From Brumimicrobium sp040882265 (GTDB lineage Bacteria > Bacteroidota > Bacteroidia > Flavobacteriales_D > Crocinitomicaceae): DNA of 21,091 nt. The stretch covers positions 1 to 21,091 of the forward strand of contig JBBEBO010000124.1 of the NCBI GenBank assembly GCA_040882265.1, given 5' to 3'. This document shows, piece after piece, positions 1 to 7,601 of this stretch (position 1 is the stretch's first letter; the number at the start of each line of letters is the position of its first letter). A program made the translations under genes and the position numbers. Under the pieces are notes generated by a model. It was not told where the DNA came from and searched no databases. It saw nothing but the letters and a program-made list of their open reading frames with translations.

Positions 1-340
1 ACTCAATTATAAATGCCAATTAGATGAAGTGAAATGTTTTTTCAGTAGACCCTAAGTAGGTACGAAGTTACTAAATTAAATGGACAACGGGTTATATCAA
101 TATATTACTCCGCTTTGAGAATATGTTGCAAACCTTGAATTTTTAAACCTTGAATAATATTGAACGTTGAACAAAGCAGGTTAAACCACCTGAAAAATAA
201 TCTAACTCATACAATACTATTAGATCCGAAATCCAACTCGAGAGAATAAAATGAGTTCTTTATTTATAAAATATGTGTTAAGAGAGTTATGCACAAAAAG
301 GAATTTATTGTGTAAAAATAATAAAGGCGATAAGCTTTAA
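1..340. other. Gene-free AT-rich stretch upstream of atpD
   Basis: I see no coding region, tRNA or strong terminator here. The longest plausible small frame, 251-340 (29 codons), has no recognisable protein character. The stretch holds a cluster of short TTGAAY repeats (130-172) and a weak hairpin, CAGGT-N6-ACCTG at 177-192, with no T tract on either side. It is probably the intergenic space left of the atpD promoter, and may include the untranslated end of a gene lying outside the window. Confidence 0.6.
130..172 (+). repeat. Short direct repeats (AAACCTTGAAT x2, TTGAAC x2)
   Basis: AAACCTTGAAT occurs at 130-140 and again at 145-155, 15 bp apart. TTGAAC follows at 160-165 and 167-172. TTGAA therefore appears four times within 38 bp. 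The repeats lie about 190-220 bp upstream of the atpD promoter. They could be regulator sites or slippage in AT-rich DNA; the sequence alone does not decide. Confidence 0.4.
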
Positions 341-355
341 AAGGAATAAATACAC

Positions 356-363
356 TATATTTG
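356..363 (+). promoter_or_regulatory. Bacteroidota -7 element of atpD promoter
   Basis: TATATTTG matches the Bacteroidota housekeeping -7 consensus TAnnTTTG exactly and is followed by CGCC. It lies 30 bp before the atpD ATG, so transcription should start near 368-370 and leave a leader of about 25 nt. No clean TTG -33 element is visible; a TTTA at 336-339 is the nearest weak candidate. Confidence 0.65.
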
Positions 364-393
364 CGCCCAAATTGAATTAAAAAAGGCAGAAGA

Positions 394-1896
394 ATGTCGG
401 AAATCAAAGGAAAAGTAATGCAGGTGATTGGACCTGTTGTTGATGTAAGCTTCGAGAAAGGAGTAGAGCTACCAAATATTTACGATGCACTTGATGTTCC
501 TCGTAAAGATGGATCAAAAGTAGTTTTAGAAGTTCAATCTCACGTTGGTGAAAATGCTGTTCGTACAATCTCTATGGATTCAACGGATGGTTTTACACGT
601 GGAATGGATGTGATTGCTACAGGTCAGGCGATTCAAATGCCGATTGGTGACCAAGTGAAAGGACGTTTATTCAATGTTGTTGGTGACTCTATCGATGGTT
701 TGGGTGCAACTGATCGTACAACTGGTTCTTCTATTCACAGAGAAGCTCCTAAATTTGAGGACTTATCTACTGCTTCAGAAATATTATTTACTGGTATTAA
801 AGTAATCGACTTGATTGAGCCTTATGCAAAAGGTGGTAAAATTGGTCTTTTCGGAGGTGCTGGTGTTGGTAAAACAGTATTGATTCAGGAGTTAATTAAC
901 AACATTGCGAAAGCGTATGACGGTTTATCTGTATTCGCTGGTGTTGGTGAGCGTACGCGTGAAGGAAATGATTTACTCCGTGAGATGCTTGAATCAGGTA
1001 TCATCAAGTATGGTGATGATTTCATGAAGTCTATGGAAGAAGGCGGATGGGATCTTGATAAAGTGGATCATAATGAATTAAAAGAATCAAAAGCAGCTTT
1101 CGTTTTTGGACAGATGAATGAACCTCCAGGTGCACGTGCACGAGTTGCATTGTCTGGTTTAACATTAGCTGAACACTTCCGTGATGGAGAAGGTGAAGGC
1201 GGTGGAAAAGATATTCTTTTCTTCGTGGATAACATCTTCCGATTTACTCAAGCAGGTTCTGAGGTTTCTGCACTACTTGGTCGTATGCCGTCAGCGGTAG
1301 GTTACCAACCAACTTTGGCAACAGAGATGGGGCAGATGCAAGAGCGTATCACATCAACAAAGCACGGTTCGATTACCTCTGTACAAGCGGTGTATGTTCC
1401 TGCAGATGATTTAACTGACCCTGCTCCAGCAAATACGTTTGCTCACTTGGATGCAACAACAGTATTGTCGCGTAAAATTGCAGAGCTTGGTATTTATCCA
1501 GCGGTGGATCCATTGGATTCTACTTCACGTATTTTGACTCCAGACATTGTAGGTAAAGAACATTATGATTGTGCACGTCGTGTTCAAACAACACTTCAGC
1601 GATATAAAGAATTACAGGATATTATCGCAATCCTTGGTATGGATGAATTATCTGAAGAAGATAAATTGGTCGTACACAGAGCACGTAGAGTTCAACGTTT
1701 CTTATCTCAACCATTCCACGTTGCAGAGCAGTTTACTGGTTTGAAAGGTGTATTAGTTGATATCCAAGAAACAATCAAAGGATTTAACATGATTCTTGAT
1801 GGTGAGCTTGATAAGTATCCAGAAGCTGCTTTCAACTTGAAAGGAGATATCAATGAGGTTAAAGAGGCTGGTGAGAAAATGCTTACTGAAGCTTAA
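394..1896 (+). CDS. atpD: F1Fo ATP synthase subunit beta
   Basis: This is the catalytic beta subunit of the F1 sector, which makes ATP from ADP and phosphate as the gamma shaft turns. The 500-residue protein shows the P-loop GGAGVGKT at residues 154-161, the catalytic glutamate in GERTRE (E186), the Walker B run ILFFVDN (D279) and the family block ALLGRMPSAVGYQPTLA. It is longer than the roughly 460-residue proteobacterial protein, mainly through an acidic insert at about residues 205-232 (around GGWDLDKVDHNE) and a few residues near 265-271 (GEGEGGGKD). The ATG at 394 follows a -7 element at a sensible distance. atpC follows after 11 nt. The other ATP synthase genes are absent, which fits the split arrangement usual in Flavobacteriia. 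Confidence 0.98.
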   Translation: MSEIKGKVMQVIGPVVDVSFEKGVELPNIYDALDVPRKDGSKVVLEVQSHVGENAVRTISMDSTDGFTRGMDVIATGQAIQMPIGDQVKGRLFNVVGDSIDGLGATDRTTGSSIHREAPKFEDLSTASEILFTGIKVIDLIEPYAKGGKIGLFGGAGVGKTVLIQELINNIAKAYDGLSVFAGVGERTREGNDLLREMLESGIIKYGDDFMKSMEEGGWDLDKVDHNELKESKAAFVFGQMNEPPGARARVALSGLTLAEHFRDGEGEGGGKDILFFVDNIFRFTQAGSEVSALLGRMPSAVGYQPTLATEMGQMQERITSTKHGSITSVQAVYVPADDLTDPAPANTFAHLDATTVLSRKIAELGIYPAVDPLDSTSRILTPDIVGKEHYDCARRVQTTLQRYKELQDIIAILGMDELSEEDKLVVHRARRVQRFLSQPFHVAEQFTGLKGVLVDIQETIKGFNMILDGELDKYPEAAFNLKGDINEVKEAGEKMLTEA

Positions 1897-1907
1897 AATT
1901 TAATTCA

Positions 1908-2198
1908 ATGAAATTAGAAGTAATTACGCCCGAAAAAAAAATGTTTGAAGGAGAAGTCGAAGCAGTTAGGTTTCCTGGTGTTGACGGTTCTTTTCAAGTG
2001 CTAAAAGGACACGCACCAATAATTTCATCGCTTTCTGAAGGGAAAATAAAAATTGATTTAATTAATGGTGAACAAGACTATAATGAGTTTAAAGGTACAA
2101 TAGAATCAGATTCTACAAACTCAAAAGTTATTCGTCTAAAAATTAAAGGTGGTGTAGTAGAAATGCAAAATGATAAAATTATTGTGCTTGCAGATTAA
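1908..2198 (+). CDS. atpC: F1Fo ATP synthase subunit epsilon, short form
   Basis: Epsilon links the F1 shaft to the c-ring. The 96-residue protein contains the N-terminal beta-sandwich signature (PGVDGSFQVLKGHAPII, about residues 24-40) and ends just after the last strand of that domain (GGVVEMQNDKIIVLAD). The C-terminal helical hairpin of about 45 residues, which in E. coli and Bacillus proteins can inhibit ATP hydrolysis, is missing. Short epsilon subunits are known in Bacteroidota, so this looks like a natural form and not a truncation; a clean stop and a strong terminator follow. It is cotranscribed with atpD 11 nt upstream. Confidence 0.95.
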   Translation: MKLEVITPEKKMFEGEVEAVRFPGVDGSFQVLKGHAPIISSLSEGKIKIDLINGEQDYNEFKGTIESDSTNSKVIRLKIKGGVVEMQNDKIIVLAD

Positions 2199-2221
2199 CT
2201 GTAAGACATTACCTATTAACT

Positions 2222-2253
2222 GGGGAGTTGCACTTAGCAACCCCCTTTTTTTT
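2222..2253 (+). terminator. Intrinsic terminator of atpD-atpC
   Basis: GGGG-A-GTTGC (2222-2231) pairs with GCAAC-CCCC (2237-2245) around a 5-nt loop with a single bulged A, and is followed by eight T residues (2246-2253). It lies 24 nt after the atpC stop, so it should end the ATP synthase transcript. Confidence 0.93.
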
Positions 2254-2308
2254 GTTAAACTACGTTAAGGTTAATCCAATTTTTGACCGTTATCTGCGTT
2301 AGTTATTG

Positions 2309-2316
2309 TAATTTCG
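2309..2316 (+). promoter_or_regulatory. Probable promoter of the uppS-bamA-skp operon
   Basis: TAATTTCG differs from TAnnTTTG at one position and lies 16 bp before the uppS ATG. A TTTTTG run ending at 2285 could act as the -33 element, with a rather long 23-bp spacer. Position between the atpC terminator and uppS supports a promoter here. Confidence 0.5.
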
Positions 2317-2332
2317 TCGTTCTGTAAAAAAA

Positions 2333-3076
2333 ATGAGTCTACTAAACAAAATAAATTTAAGTAAATGTCCTAAGCACATTGCCATCATTATGGATGGAAA
2401 TGGACGTTGGGCAAAGCAACAAGGCGAAGTCCGTTTGTTTGGTCACTCTAGTGGTGTAGAAGCAGTAAGAGAAGTGTTGAAAGGTTGTGTAGACTTAGGA
2501 GTAAAACACCTTACATTGTATGCTTTTTCTACCGAAAACTGGAATCGCCCTAAAGAAGAGGTTGACGGGTTGATGAATTTGATGGTAGAAACTATTTCAA
2601 ATGAAGTAGAAGAGTTAAACAACAACGGAGTAAGATTGAGAAGCATTGGTGACGAAACTAAGCTTCCTGATGCATGCAGAAATGAATTGAATGCAGCCAA
2701 AAAAGATACGATCAAAAACAATAAACTTGACCTGATTTTAGCTTTGAATTACAGTGCTCGTTGGGAAATTCTCAATGCAACACAAAAAATTGCAAAAAAA
2801 ATAGAAAAAGGAGAAGTGAAAGCGACTGATGTTGATGAAAAAATGTTCGAAAGTGAACTTACCCTATGTGATGTCCCTGATCCTGAATTATTAATTAGAA
2901 CTTCTGGAGAATATAGATTAAGTAATTTTTTACTTTGGCAAATTGCTTATGCTGAATTATATTTCACGGATAAGCTATGGCCTGATTTTGAAAGAGAAGA
3001 TTTATTCGAAGCTGTGTTAAACTATCAAAATAGAGAACGAAGATTCGGATTAGTTTCTGAACAACTTGCAAAATAA
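2333..3076 (+). CDS. uppS: Isoprenyl transferase (undecaprenyl diphosphate synthase)
   Basis: This cis-prenyltransferase extends farnesyl diphosphate with isopentenyl diphosphate to make undecaprenyl diphosphate, the lipid carrier for peptidoglycan and surface glycans. At 247 residues it has the usual family length. Visible signatures are IAIIMDGNGRWAK, with the catalytic aspartate D21, then LYAFSTENWNRP, LNYSARWEI and the C-terminal block DPELLIRTSGEYRLSNFLLW followed by WPDF. The ATG at 2333 lies 16 bp after a promoter-like element. bamA starts one base after its stop, so the two are very probably translated in a coupled way, joining carrier-lipid synthesis to outer-membrane assembly in one operon. 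Confidence 0.97.
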   Translation: MSLLNKINLSKCPKHIAIIMDGNGRWAKQQGEVRLFGHSSGVEAVREVLKGCVDLGVKHLTLYAFSTENWNRPKEEVDGLMNLMVETISNEVEELNNNGVRLRSIGDETKLPDACRNELNAAKKDTIKNNKLDLILALNYSARWEILNATQKIAKKIEKGEVKATDVDEKMFESELTLCDVPDPELLIRTSGEYRLSNFLLWQIAYAELYFTDKLWPDFEREDLFEAVLNYQNRERRFGLVSEQLAK

Positions 3077-3077
3077 T

Positions 3078-5588
3078 ATGAGACAACTTTTTTCCATTTT
3101 TGTATCCTTAATTTTAGTGCATTTTTCAATTGCACAACCTTTAGATTATGAAAACCCTAAAGAATACGAAATTGGGCCGATTCAGGTGAATGGGGCGGAT
3201 AATTTTGACCATCAAGCCATTAAACTGATTGCTGGGTTTCGTCAAGGAGATAAGATCACTATTCCAGGTGAAAAAATGACTAAAGCTATCCGTAATCTCT
3301 GGGAGGAAGAGCTTTTTTCTAATGTCGAAATCAAATTAGACAAAGTTGTAGGTAAAGTAGCATATATTTCTATTAATCTTGCTCCTCGTCCAAAATTGTC
3401 ACGGTTTAAATTTGAAGGGATCAATAAACGTGATGCAGATAAAATTCGTGAAGAAATAAAACTTTTTTCTGGAAAAAATATTACTGAAAATTTAATTTTT
3501 GACACTAGATCTAAAGTTATTGGGTTTTATCGTGAAAAAGGATATTATAGTGTTGATGTAGATATTGAGCGTGTAAATGACAGCTTAATGAATAATTCAG
3601 AAATTTTTATAATTCATATTGACAAAAAGAAAAAAGTAAAAATTGGTGAGATTAATTTTTATGGAGTTGAGTCTGTAAAAGAAGGCAAGCTTCGTCGCAA
3701 GATGAAAGATACTAAACAAAAAGCTTTTTGGAGATTCTTTAAAAGATCAAAATTTTCTACTTCTGCATTTAAGCGTGATAAAGAAGCGATGATGGCAGAA
3801 TTTCATAAAATAGGCCTTAGAGATGCAGAGATTGTGAGTGATTCAGTCTATCTAATTGATGAAAAGAACTTAGCAATTGATATTTATATCGATGAAGGGG
3901 AAGAATATTATTTTGGTGATATCAAATGGGTTGGTAATGCCAAGTACACTTCGGGATATTTAGACACTGTGTTGGGTATTGAAAGAGGTGATTTATATAA
4001 TCAAGAATTGCTAGAAACACGTTTGTTCCAAAGTATGGATGGAAGGGATATAACTTCGCTATACATGGATAGAGGTCACTTATTTTTTCAAGTTACACCA
4101 GTTGAAACAAATGTTGACAATAATCACATAGATTATGAAATGCGTATAGTTGAAGGAAAAGAAGCGCGTGTCAAAAATATTATTATAAAAGGAAACTATA
4201 AAACGAATGAACATGTAATTAGACGTGAAATCAGGACTAAACCTGGAGATTTATTCAATAGGAATGATATTATAAGAACACAGCGAGAATTAGCACAACT
4301 CGGTTATTTTGATGAACAATCTTTCCAGATAAACCCCATCCCAAATCCAGAAGACGGAACTGTAGATATTGAATATATTGTTGAAGAAAAATCTTCTGAC
4401 CAAATTGAATTATCAGGGGGTTATGGTGCAGGGAATTTGATTGGGACCCTAGGGTTAACATTCAATAATTTTTCAGCACAAAATATCTTTAAAAAATCTG
4501 CTTGGCAACCACTTCCTGCCGGAGATGGACAAACTTTATCAATAAGAGCACAGACCAATGGACGATTTTACCAATCGTATAATTTTTCATTTACAGAACC
4601 TTGGCTAGGAGGGAAGAAACCAAATGCACTTTCTGTTTGGATGAATCATTCTCAATTTGGTAATAATTTTAAAAGAAATGATCCAGGTTATTCAGGGGTT
4701 TCAATAACTGGTGTAGGTGTTGGAATGCAAAGAAGAAAGAAAATTCCAGATGATTTTTTCAGTGCTTATTATGAACTGTCTTACAATTATTACGATGTAA
4801 CAGATTATGGTGATGTCTTCGATTTTGATAACGGATACTCGAATAATATTGCTTTTACGTACAAGCTTTCTAGAAACTCTGTGGATGCACCAATATACCC
4901 GAAGAGTGGCTCTAAAATTTCATTTACAACAAAAGCAACATTACCTTATTCCCAATTTGATGGTATAAGTGATTATAGTGGGGTTGACGAACAAACTAGA
5001 AATAAGTATGCCGAATATTATAAGTTGAAATTAACAGGTGAATGGTATTTACCATTGACTCCTGATAAAAAATTAGTCTTAATGCCAAAGATAGGCTTTG
5101 GATTTATGGGCAGTTATTCTGCAGAAAAAGGACTTACTCCTTTTGAAAGATTTTATTTAGGAGGAAACGCATTAACTGGCGTTGCACGTTTGGATGGGCG
5201 TGAATTAATTTCTTTGAGAGGATATGAAGAACAAGCTGTTTCTTCTAGCTTAGGAGACCCGATTATTACACGTTATACATTAGAGTTAAGATACCCTATT
5301 TCTCTAAATCCTTCAGCAACATTTTTCGTCTTAGGATTTGCTGAAGCAGGAAATACTTATCCAAGCTTTGAATCGTTTAATCCTTTTAATGTAAAAAGAA
5401 GTGTTGGTGGTGGTGTTCGTGTATTTTTACCAATGTTTGGTTTACTTGGATTTGATTATGGTTGGGGAATAGATACGTTTGATCCACATAGTTCTGGCTT
5501 TGGTTCTGGAAACGACATTACAAGAATGGGAGGTAAGCCAGTTGGAACCTTCCAGTTTATAATTGGCGCAAATCTTGGAGACTTGTAG
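3078..5588 (+). CDS. bamA: Outer membrane protein assembly factor BamA
   Basis: BamA is the core of the machine that folds beta-barrel proteins into the outer membrane. The 836-residue protein begins with a signal peptide (MRQLFSIFVSLILVHFSIAQ). A series of periplasmic POTRA domains follows, the last near residues 365-440 (IIIKGNYKTNEHVIRREI, then AQLGYFD), and then the surface-antigen barrel to the end. RGYEE at about residues 714-718 corresponds to the conserved RGF/RGY motif of barrel loop 6. The frame is open upstream to a TTG at 3066 inside uppS, but the ATG at 3078, one base after the uppS stop and directly before the signal peptide, is the better start. The last residues (FIIGANLGDL) lack the usual terminal aromatic. 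Two Skp-like chaperones follow at once, which suits the role. Confidence 0.97.
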   Translation: MRQLFSIFVSLILVHFSIAQPLDYENPKEYEIGPIQVNGADNFDHQAIKLIAGFRQGDKITIPGEKMTKAIRNLWEEELFSNVEIKLDKVVGKVAYISINLAPRPKLSRFKFEGINKRDADKIREEIKLFSGKNITENLIFDTRSKVIGFYREKGYYSVDVDIERVNDSLMNNSEIFIIHIDKKKKVKIGEINFYGVESVKEGKLRRKMKDTKQKAFWRFFKRSKFSTSAFKRDKEAMMAEFHKIGLRDAEIVSDSVYLIDEKNLAIDIYIDEGEEYYFGDIKWVGNAKYTSGYLDTVLGIERGDLYNQELLETRLFQSMDGRDITSLYMDRGHLFFQVTPVETNVDNNHIDYEMRIVEGKEARVKNIIIKGNYKTNEHVIRREIRTKPGDLFNRNDIIRTQRELAQLGYFDEQSFQINPIPNPEDGTVDIEYIVEEKSSDQIELSGGYGAGNLIGTLGLTFNNFSAQNIFKKSAWQPLPAGDGQTLSIRAQTNGRFYQSYNFSFTEPWLGGKKPNALSVWMNHSQFGNNFKRNDPGYSGVSITGVGVGMQRRKKIPDDFFSAYYELSYNYYDVTDYGDVFDFDNGYSNNIAFTYKLSRNSVDAPIYPKSGSKISFTTKATLPYSQFDGISDYSGVDEQTRNKYAEYYKLKLTGEWYLPLTPDKKLVLMPKIGFGFMGSYSAEKGLTPFERFYLGGNALTGVARLDGRELISLRGYEEQAVSSSLGDPIITRYTLELRYPISLNPSATFFVLGFAEAGNTYPSFESFNPFNVKRSVGGGVRVFLPMFGLLGFDYGWGIDTFDPHSSGFGSGNDITRMGGKPVGTFQFIIGANLGDL

Positions 5589-5618
5589 AGGAATTAATAT
5601 TTATTAATATATTTTGAT

Positions 5619-6134
5619 ATGAAACAATTAATTTTAGTGCTTTTTGTGATTTTTGGTACAGCTTTTGCTTCCTTCGGTCAAAAGTATGGTTATATTGATT
5701 CAGATTATATTTTGGAAAGCATGCCAGAATATAACGAAGCAAAAGAAGAGTTAGATAAATATGCTGAGCGTTGGCAAAAAGAAATAGAAGAACGTTATAA
5801 GCAGATTAAAGAAAGAAAAGAAGAGTTTACAAGAGTAGAAGCAATTTTGCCAGACGAAGAAAGAGAAAAAAGAAAAGAAGAGATTGAAGAAATGGAAAGT
5901 GAAGCTTTAGAAATGCAACAATTGAGGTTCGGAGTCAATGGAGATTTGTTTGCTAAACGCAAAGAATTAATTGAGCCAATTCAAGATGAAGTGTTTGAAG
6001 CATTAACAAAAGTTGCTAGTAATAGAAATTTTGCCTTCGTTTTTGACAAAGCGAACCAATCAAATCTTATATTTGCTGATCCAAAGTATGATATCAGCAA
6101 AATGGTGATGAGAGAATTAGACATCTCTGAATAG
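5619..6134 (+). CDS. Periplasmic chaperone, Skp/OmpH family (copy 1)
   Basis: Skp/OmpH proteins are trimeric periplasmic holdases that carry unfolded outer-membrane proteins to BamA. The 171-residue product has a signal peptide (about residues 1-21, ending ASFGQ) and a short strand motif YGYIDSDYILESMPEY. A long, charged Glu/Lys-rich coiled coil covers about residues 40-115, and a returning C-terminal segment ends in ISKMVMRELDIS. The ATG at 5619 lies 30 nt after bamA in the same operon, and a second family member follows after 34 nt. Which copy serves BamA and which may serve another client cannot be told from the sequence. Confidence 0.93.
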   Translation: MKQLILVLFVIFGTAFASFGQKYGYIDSDYILESMPEYNEAKEELDKYAERWQKEIEERYKQIKERKEEFTRVEAILPDEEREKRKEEIEEMESEALEMQQLRFGVNGDLFAKRKELIEPIQDEVFEALTKVASNRNFAFVFDKANQSNLIFADPKYDISKMVMRELDISE

Positions 6135-6168
6135 TATGTATAAATTTTAATAAGTAGAATCAGAAATT

Positions 6169-6702
6169 ATGAAAAAGTTAGTTTTATTAAGTTTAATGGT
6201 TGTTTTGACAGCTGGATTTGCGTTTACCCAAAACTCGATAGCGCATTTGAACTCGCAAAAAGTATTGGATACAATGCCGTCTAGAAAGGCTGCAATGACC
6301 GAAGTAGAAAATTTTGAAAAACGTGCCGTAAGAGAACTTCAAGAAACGCAGCAAAAACTTCAATCAGATTATGCTAAGTTGCAACAAGAAAAAGCAACGA
6401 TGAGTAAAACTGCATATAAGTTTGAAGAAGACCGATTAATGAAAAAGTCTCAAGAGTTTCAAGAACGTCAACAAGAATTAGATCAACAAATTCAAGTGTT
6501 GAGTCAAGAGTTGAATGAACCAATATTGGAAAGACTTCAAAAAGCTGTAGATGCAGTAAGTAAAGCCGAAAAATTGGATTACGTTATTGATGAATCTTCT
6601 TTATTATACAGTAAAGGAAAAGATATAACAGATAAAGTTACTGTAGAAGTATTAAAATTAGAAGCTGCTTTGTCATCAGAAAATGAAGAAGACGAAGATT
6701 AG
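6169..6702 (+). CDS. Periplasmic chaperone, Skp/OmpH family (copy 2)
   Basis: This second Skp/OmpH-like holdase has 177 residues. It carries a signal peptide (MKKLVLLSLMVVLTAGFAFT, then Q), the family start IAHLNSQKVLDTMP, a coiled coil rich in glutamine (about residues 38-115) and the C-terminal segment KLDYVIDESSLLYSKGKDIT. The last residues (SSENEEDED) form an acidic tail that copy 1 lacks. Its coiled coil is Gln-rich where copy 1 is Glu/Lys/Arg-rich, so the pair are diverged paralogues and not a recent duplication. It is the last gene of the uppS-bamA-skp-skp unit; a terminator follows 26 nt downstream. Confidence 0.93.
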   Translation: MKKLVLLSLMVVLTAGFAFTQNSIAHLNSQKVLDTMPSRKAAMTEVENFEKRAVRELQETQQKLQSDYAKLQQEKATMSKTAYKFEEDRLMKKSQEFQERQQELDQQIQVLSQELNEPILERLQKAVDAVSKAEKLDYVIDESSLLYSKGKDITDKVTVEVLKLEAALSSENEEDED

Positions 6703-6728
6703 TTTTTATTGAATTCAAAATAATTATA

Positions 6729-6760
6729 AACCGTTAAGAGATATTCTTAGCGGTTTTTTT
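6729..6760 (+). terminator. Intrinsic terminator after second skp
   Basis: AACCGTTAAGA (6729-6739) pairs with TCTTAGCGGTT (6745-6755), an 11-bp stem with one U-G pair and a 5-nt loop, running into a T tract to 6760. It ends the uppS operon and directly abuts the murI promoter. Confidence 0.9.
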
Positions 6761-6763
6761 ATT

Positions 6764-6771
6764 TACTTTTG
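6764..6771 (+). promoter_or_regulatory. Bacteroidota -7 element immediately before murI
   Basis: TACTTTTG is a full match to TAnnTTTG and ends only 4 bp before the murI ATG at 6776. If it is used, transcription would start at or within a base or two of the start codon, giving a nearly leaderless mRNA. No TTG -33 element is visible because the upstream bases form the terminator stem. Confidence 0.5.
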
Positions 6772-6775
6772 AATA

Positions 6776-7600
6776 ATGAGTAAAAAGGGACCAATTGGAT
6801 TTTTTGACTCCGGATATGGTGGTTTAACTGTTCTTGAAGAAGTTAGAAAAGAACTTCCTGAATATGATTATTTGTATTTAGGTGATAATGCAAGGGCGCC
6901 ATACGGTACAAAATCTTATGAAGTAGTATATGAATACACTTGGCAATGCGTGAAGGAATTATTTGAACGAGGTTGCGATTTGGTGATCTTAGCTTGTAAT
7001 ACTGCATCTGCAAAAGCGCTGAGAAGCATTCAACAAAAGGAGCTGTTAAATTATCCTGGAAAACGAGTCCTTGGCGTTATTAGACCAAGCGCTGAAAATG
7101 TCGGAAAGCTTTCTTCAACAAAAGAAATTGCTGTACTCGCTACTCAAGGAACGGTGAATTCGATGTCGTATGTGCTAGAATTCAAAACATTCAGTCCTGA
7201 AGTCAAGGTAAATCAATATGCATGTCCATTTTGGGTTCCGTTAATTGAGAATAATGAACTTTCTTCGGAAGAAGGAATCCAATTCATTAAAAAAGATATT
7301 AATAACGTTCTTTCTGAATTTCCAAACATCGATGTGATTGTACTTGGATGTACTCATTACCCAATATTATTGCCTTTACTGAAATCTTTGGTGCCATCAA
7401 ATATTACCATAGTGAGTCAAGGTTCTATTGTCGCTCAATCACTAAAACAATATTTAAAAAGGCATACTTGGCTTGTTCGAAAACTTTCAACTAACCAAAT
7501 AACGACATACTTAACTACCGAGCTAGCTTCAACTTTTGAAGATAGTACTTTCAATACTTTAGGAATAAAATTAATTGCAAAACAAATTGAGATAAAATAA
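6776..7600 (+). CDS. murI: Glutamate racemase
   Basis: MurI converts L-glutamate to the D-glutamate used in peptidoglycan precursors, acting in the cytoplasm without a cofactor. The 274-residue protein has the normal length. It shows the substrate-binding start IGFFDSGYGGLTV (D11-S12), YLGDNARAPYG, and the two catalytic cysteines: C74 in ILACNTASA and C192 in VLGCTHYP, the latter next to H194. The ATG at 6776 is the first in frame after the preceding terminator. The next gene starts one base after the murI stop, so they form a two-gene unit. Its place beside uppS fits a cell-wall neighbourhood. Confidence 0.97.
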   Translation: MSKKGPIGFFDSGYGGLTVLEEVRKELPEYDYLYLGDNARAPYGTKSYEVVYEYTWQCVKELFERGCDLVILACNTASAKALRSIQQKELLNYPGKRVLGVIRPSAENVGKLSSTKEIAVLATQGTVNSMSYVLEFKTFSPEVKVNQYACPFWVPLIENNELSSEEGIQFIKKDINNVLSEFPNIDVIVLGCTHYPILLPLLKSLVPSNITIVSQGSIVAQSLKQYLKRHTWLVRKLSTNQITTYLTTELASTFEDSTFNTLGIKLIAKQIEIK

Positions 7601-7601
7601 T

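Noticed and set aside
177..192. CAGGT-TAAACC-ACCTG hairpin as a terminator
   Set aside because: The stem has only 5 bp and no T tract follows on either strand.
251..340. Small open frame of 29 codons (starts MSSLFIKYVL) before atpD
   Set aside because: It has no recognisable domain and no promoter element at a fitting distance. It is no longer than expected by chance in AT-rich DNA.
2443..2721. Antisense open frame of 92 codons inside uppS, and similar frames inside bamA, the receptor and the giant gene
   Set aside because: They lie fully within well-supported genes and show no domain or independent promoter; they are by-products of codon use.
3066..3077. TTG start giving BamA four extra residues
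   Set aside because: The ATG at 3078 starts directly at a normal signal peptide and lies one base after the uppS stop.
5593..5608. ATTAATA-TT-TATTAAT inverted repeat between bamA and skp as a terminator or operator
   Set aside because: It is made only of A and T, has no T tract in the right place, and sits in a 30-nt gap within an evident operon.
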